From contig CAIVTL010000129.1 in assembly GCA_903908785.1 (NCBI GenBank), positions 1 to 6,295 of the forward strand: 6,295 nucleotides of DNA, written 5' to 3'. Under the pieces are notes generated by a model that was given only the letters and a program-made list of their open reading frames with translations, did no database searches and had not been told where the DNA came from. The number at the start of each line of letters is the position of its first letter. The first letter of the stretch is position 1. Below are positions 6,267 through 6,295 of the stretch, in pieces. Origin of the DNA: Caldifarciminota bacterium (GTDB taxonomy: Bacteria > Hydrothermota > Tepidihabitantia > Tepidihabitantales > Tepidihabitantaceae). The translations under genes and the position numbers were made by a program.

Positions 6267-6295
6267 GGCGCGCTGCGCCCGTGGGTCGTCCCCAC
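6267..6295. repeat. Two adjacent short hairpins at the right edge
   Basis: GGCGC-GCT-GCGCC at 6267-6279 is followed one base later by GTGGG-TCGTC-CCCAC at 6281-6295. The second ends exactly at the window edge, so it may be longer. No gene is visible around them; the minus-strand frames here have no recognisable protein. Confidence 0.3.

Noticed and set aside
6015..6295. Minus-strand frames at the right end
   Set aside because: Arg/Pro/Ser/Thr-rich translations, no ribosome site, no family resemblance; most likely spurious in GC-rich DNA.

Overview
The window is GC-rich with strongly GC-ending codons and carries five convincing protein genes, one low-confidence small ORF and one gene relic. 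The best lineage guess is an uncultured bacterium near the FCB assemblage, perhaps WOR-3/Stahlbacteria-like. That rests on a long LVIVD-repeat surface protein ending in a type IX secretion (Por)-like C-terminal domain, and on gene starts that look leaderless. It is inference from family habits, not a database result.

Left third, minus strand (1-1383): a short-form sugar-phosphate nucleotidylyltransferase (RmlA/SpsI type) is followed, with a 4-nt stop/start overlap, by the 5'-nuclease part of DNA polymerase I, which runs off the left edge. Both are read from a promoter whose -10 box ends 7 nt before the first ATG. A separate plus-strand promoter lies back to back with it at 1451-1478 and reads a SAM-methyltransferase-fold protein (about 1599-2516). 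That protein has lost the glycine-rich SAM loop and may modify a glycan, or act without SAM.

Middle (2517-2729): the gap holds a relic, in the same reading frame, of a paralogue of the secreted protein encoded further right (4980-5933). The two share the stretch LAMRCLGR-x-NA, and most of the DNA differences there are synonymous. A TTGACA/TAGACT promoter overlaps the end of the relic and sits directly on the ATG of the next gene.

Right part (2730-5933): a two-gene operon of exported proteins. The first is a 746-residue LVIVD beta-propeller protein with about 14 blades and a sorting-like C-terminus. The second is an unrecognised 317-residue secreted protein that starts behind a perfect AGGAGG site overlapping the upstream stop codon. 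The last 360 bases hold a possible 71-codon ORF and several short perfect inverted repeats, with no recognisable gene.

I see no CRISPR array, tRNA, rRNA, transposase or toxin-antitoxin pair. The most unusual points are the paralogue relic, the leaderless promoter geometry and the methyltransferase-like protein without its SAM motif.
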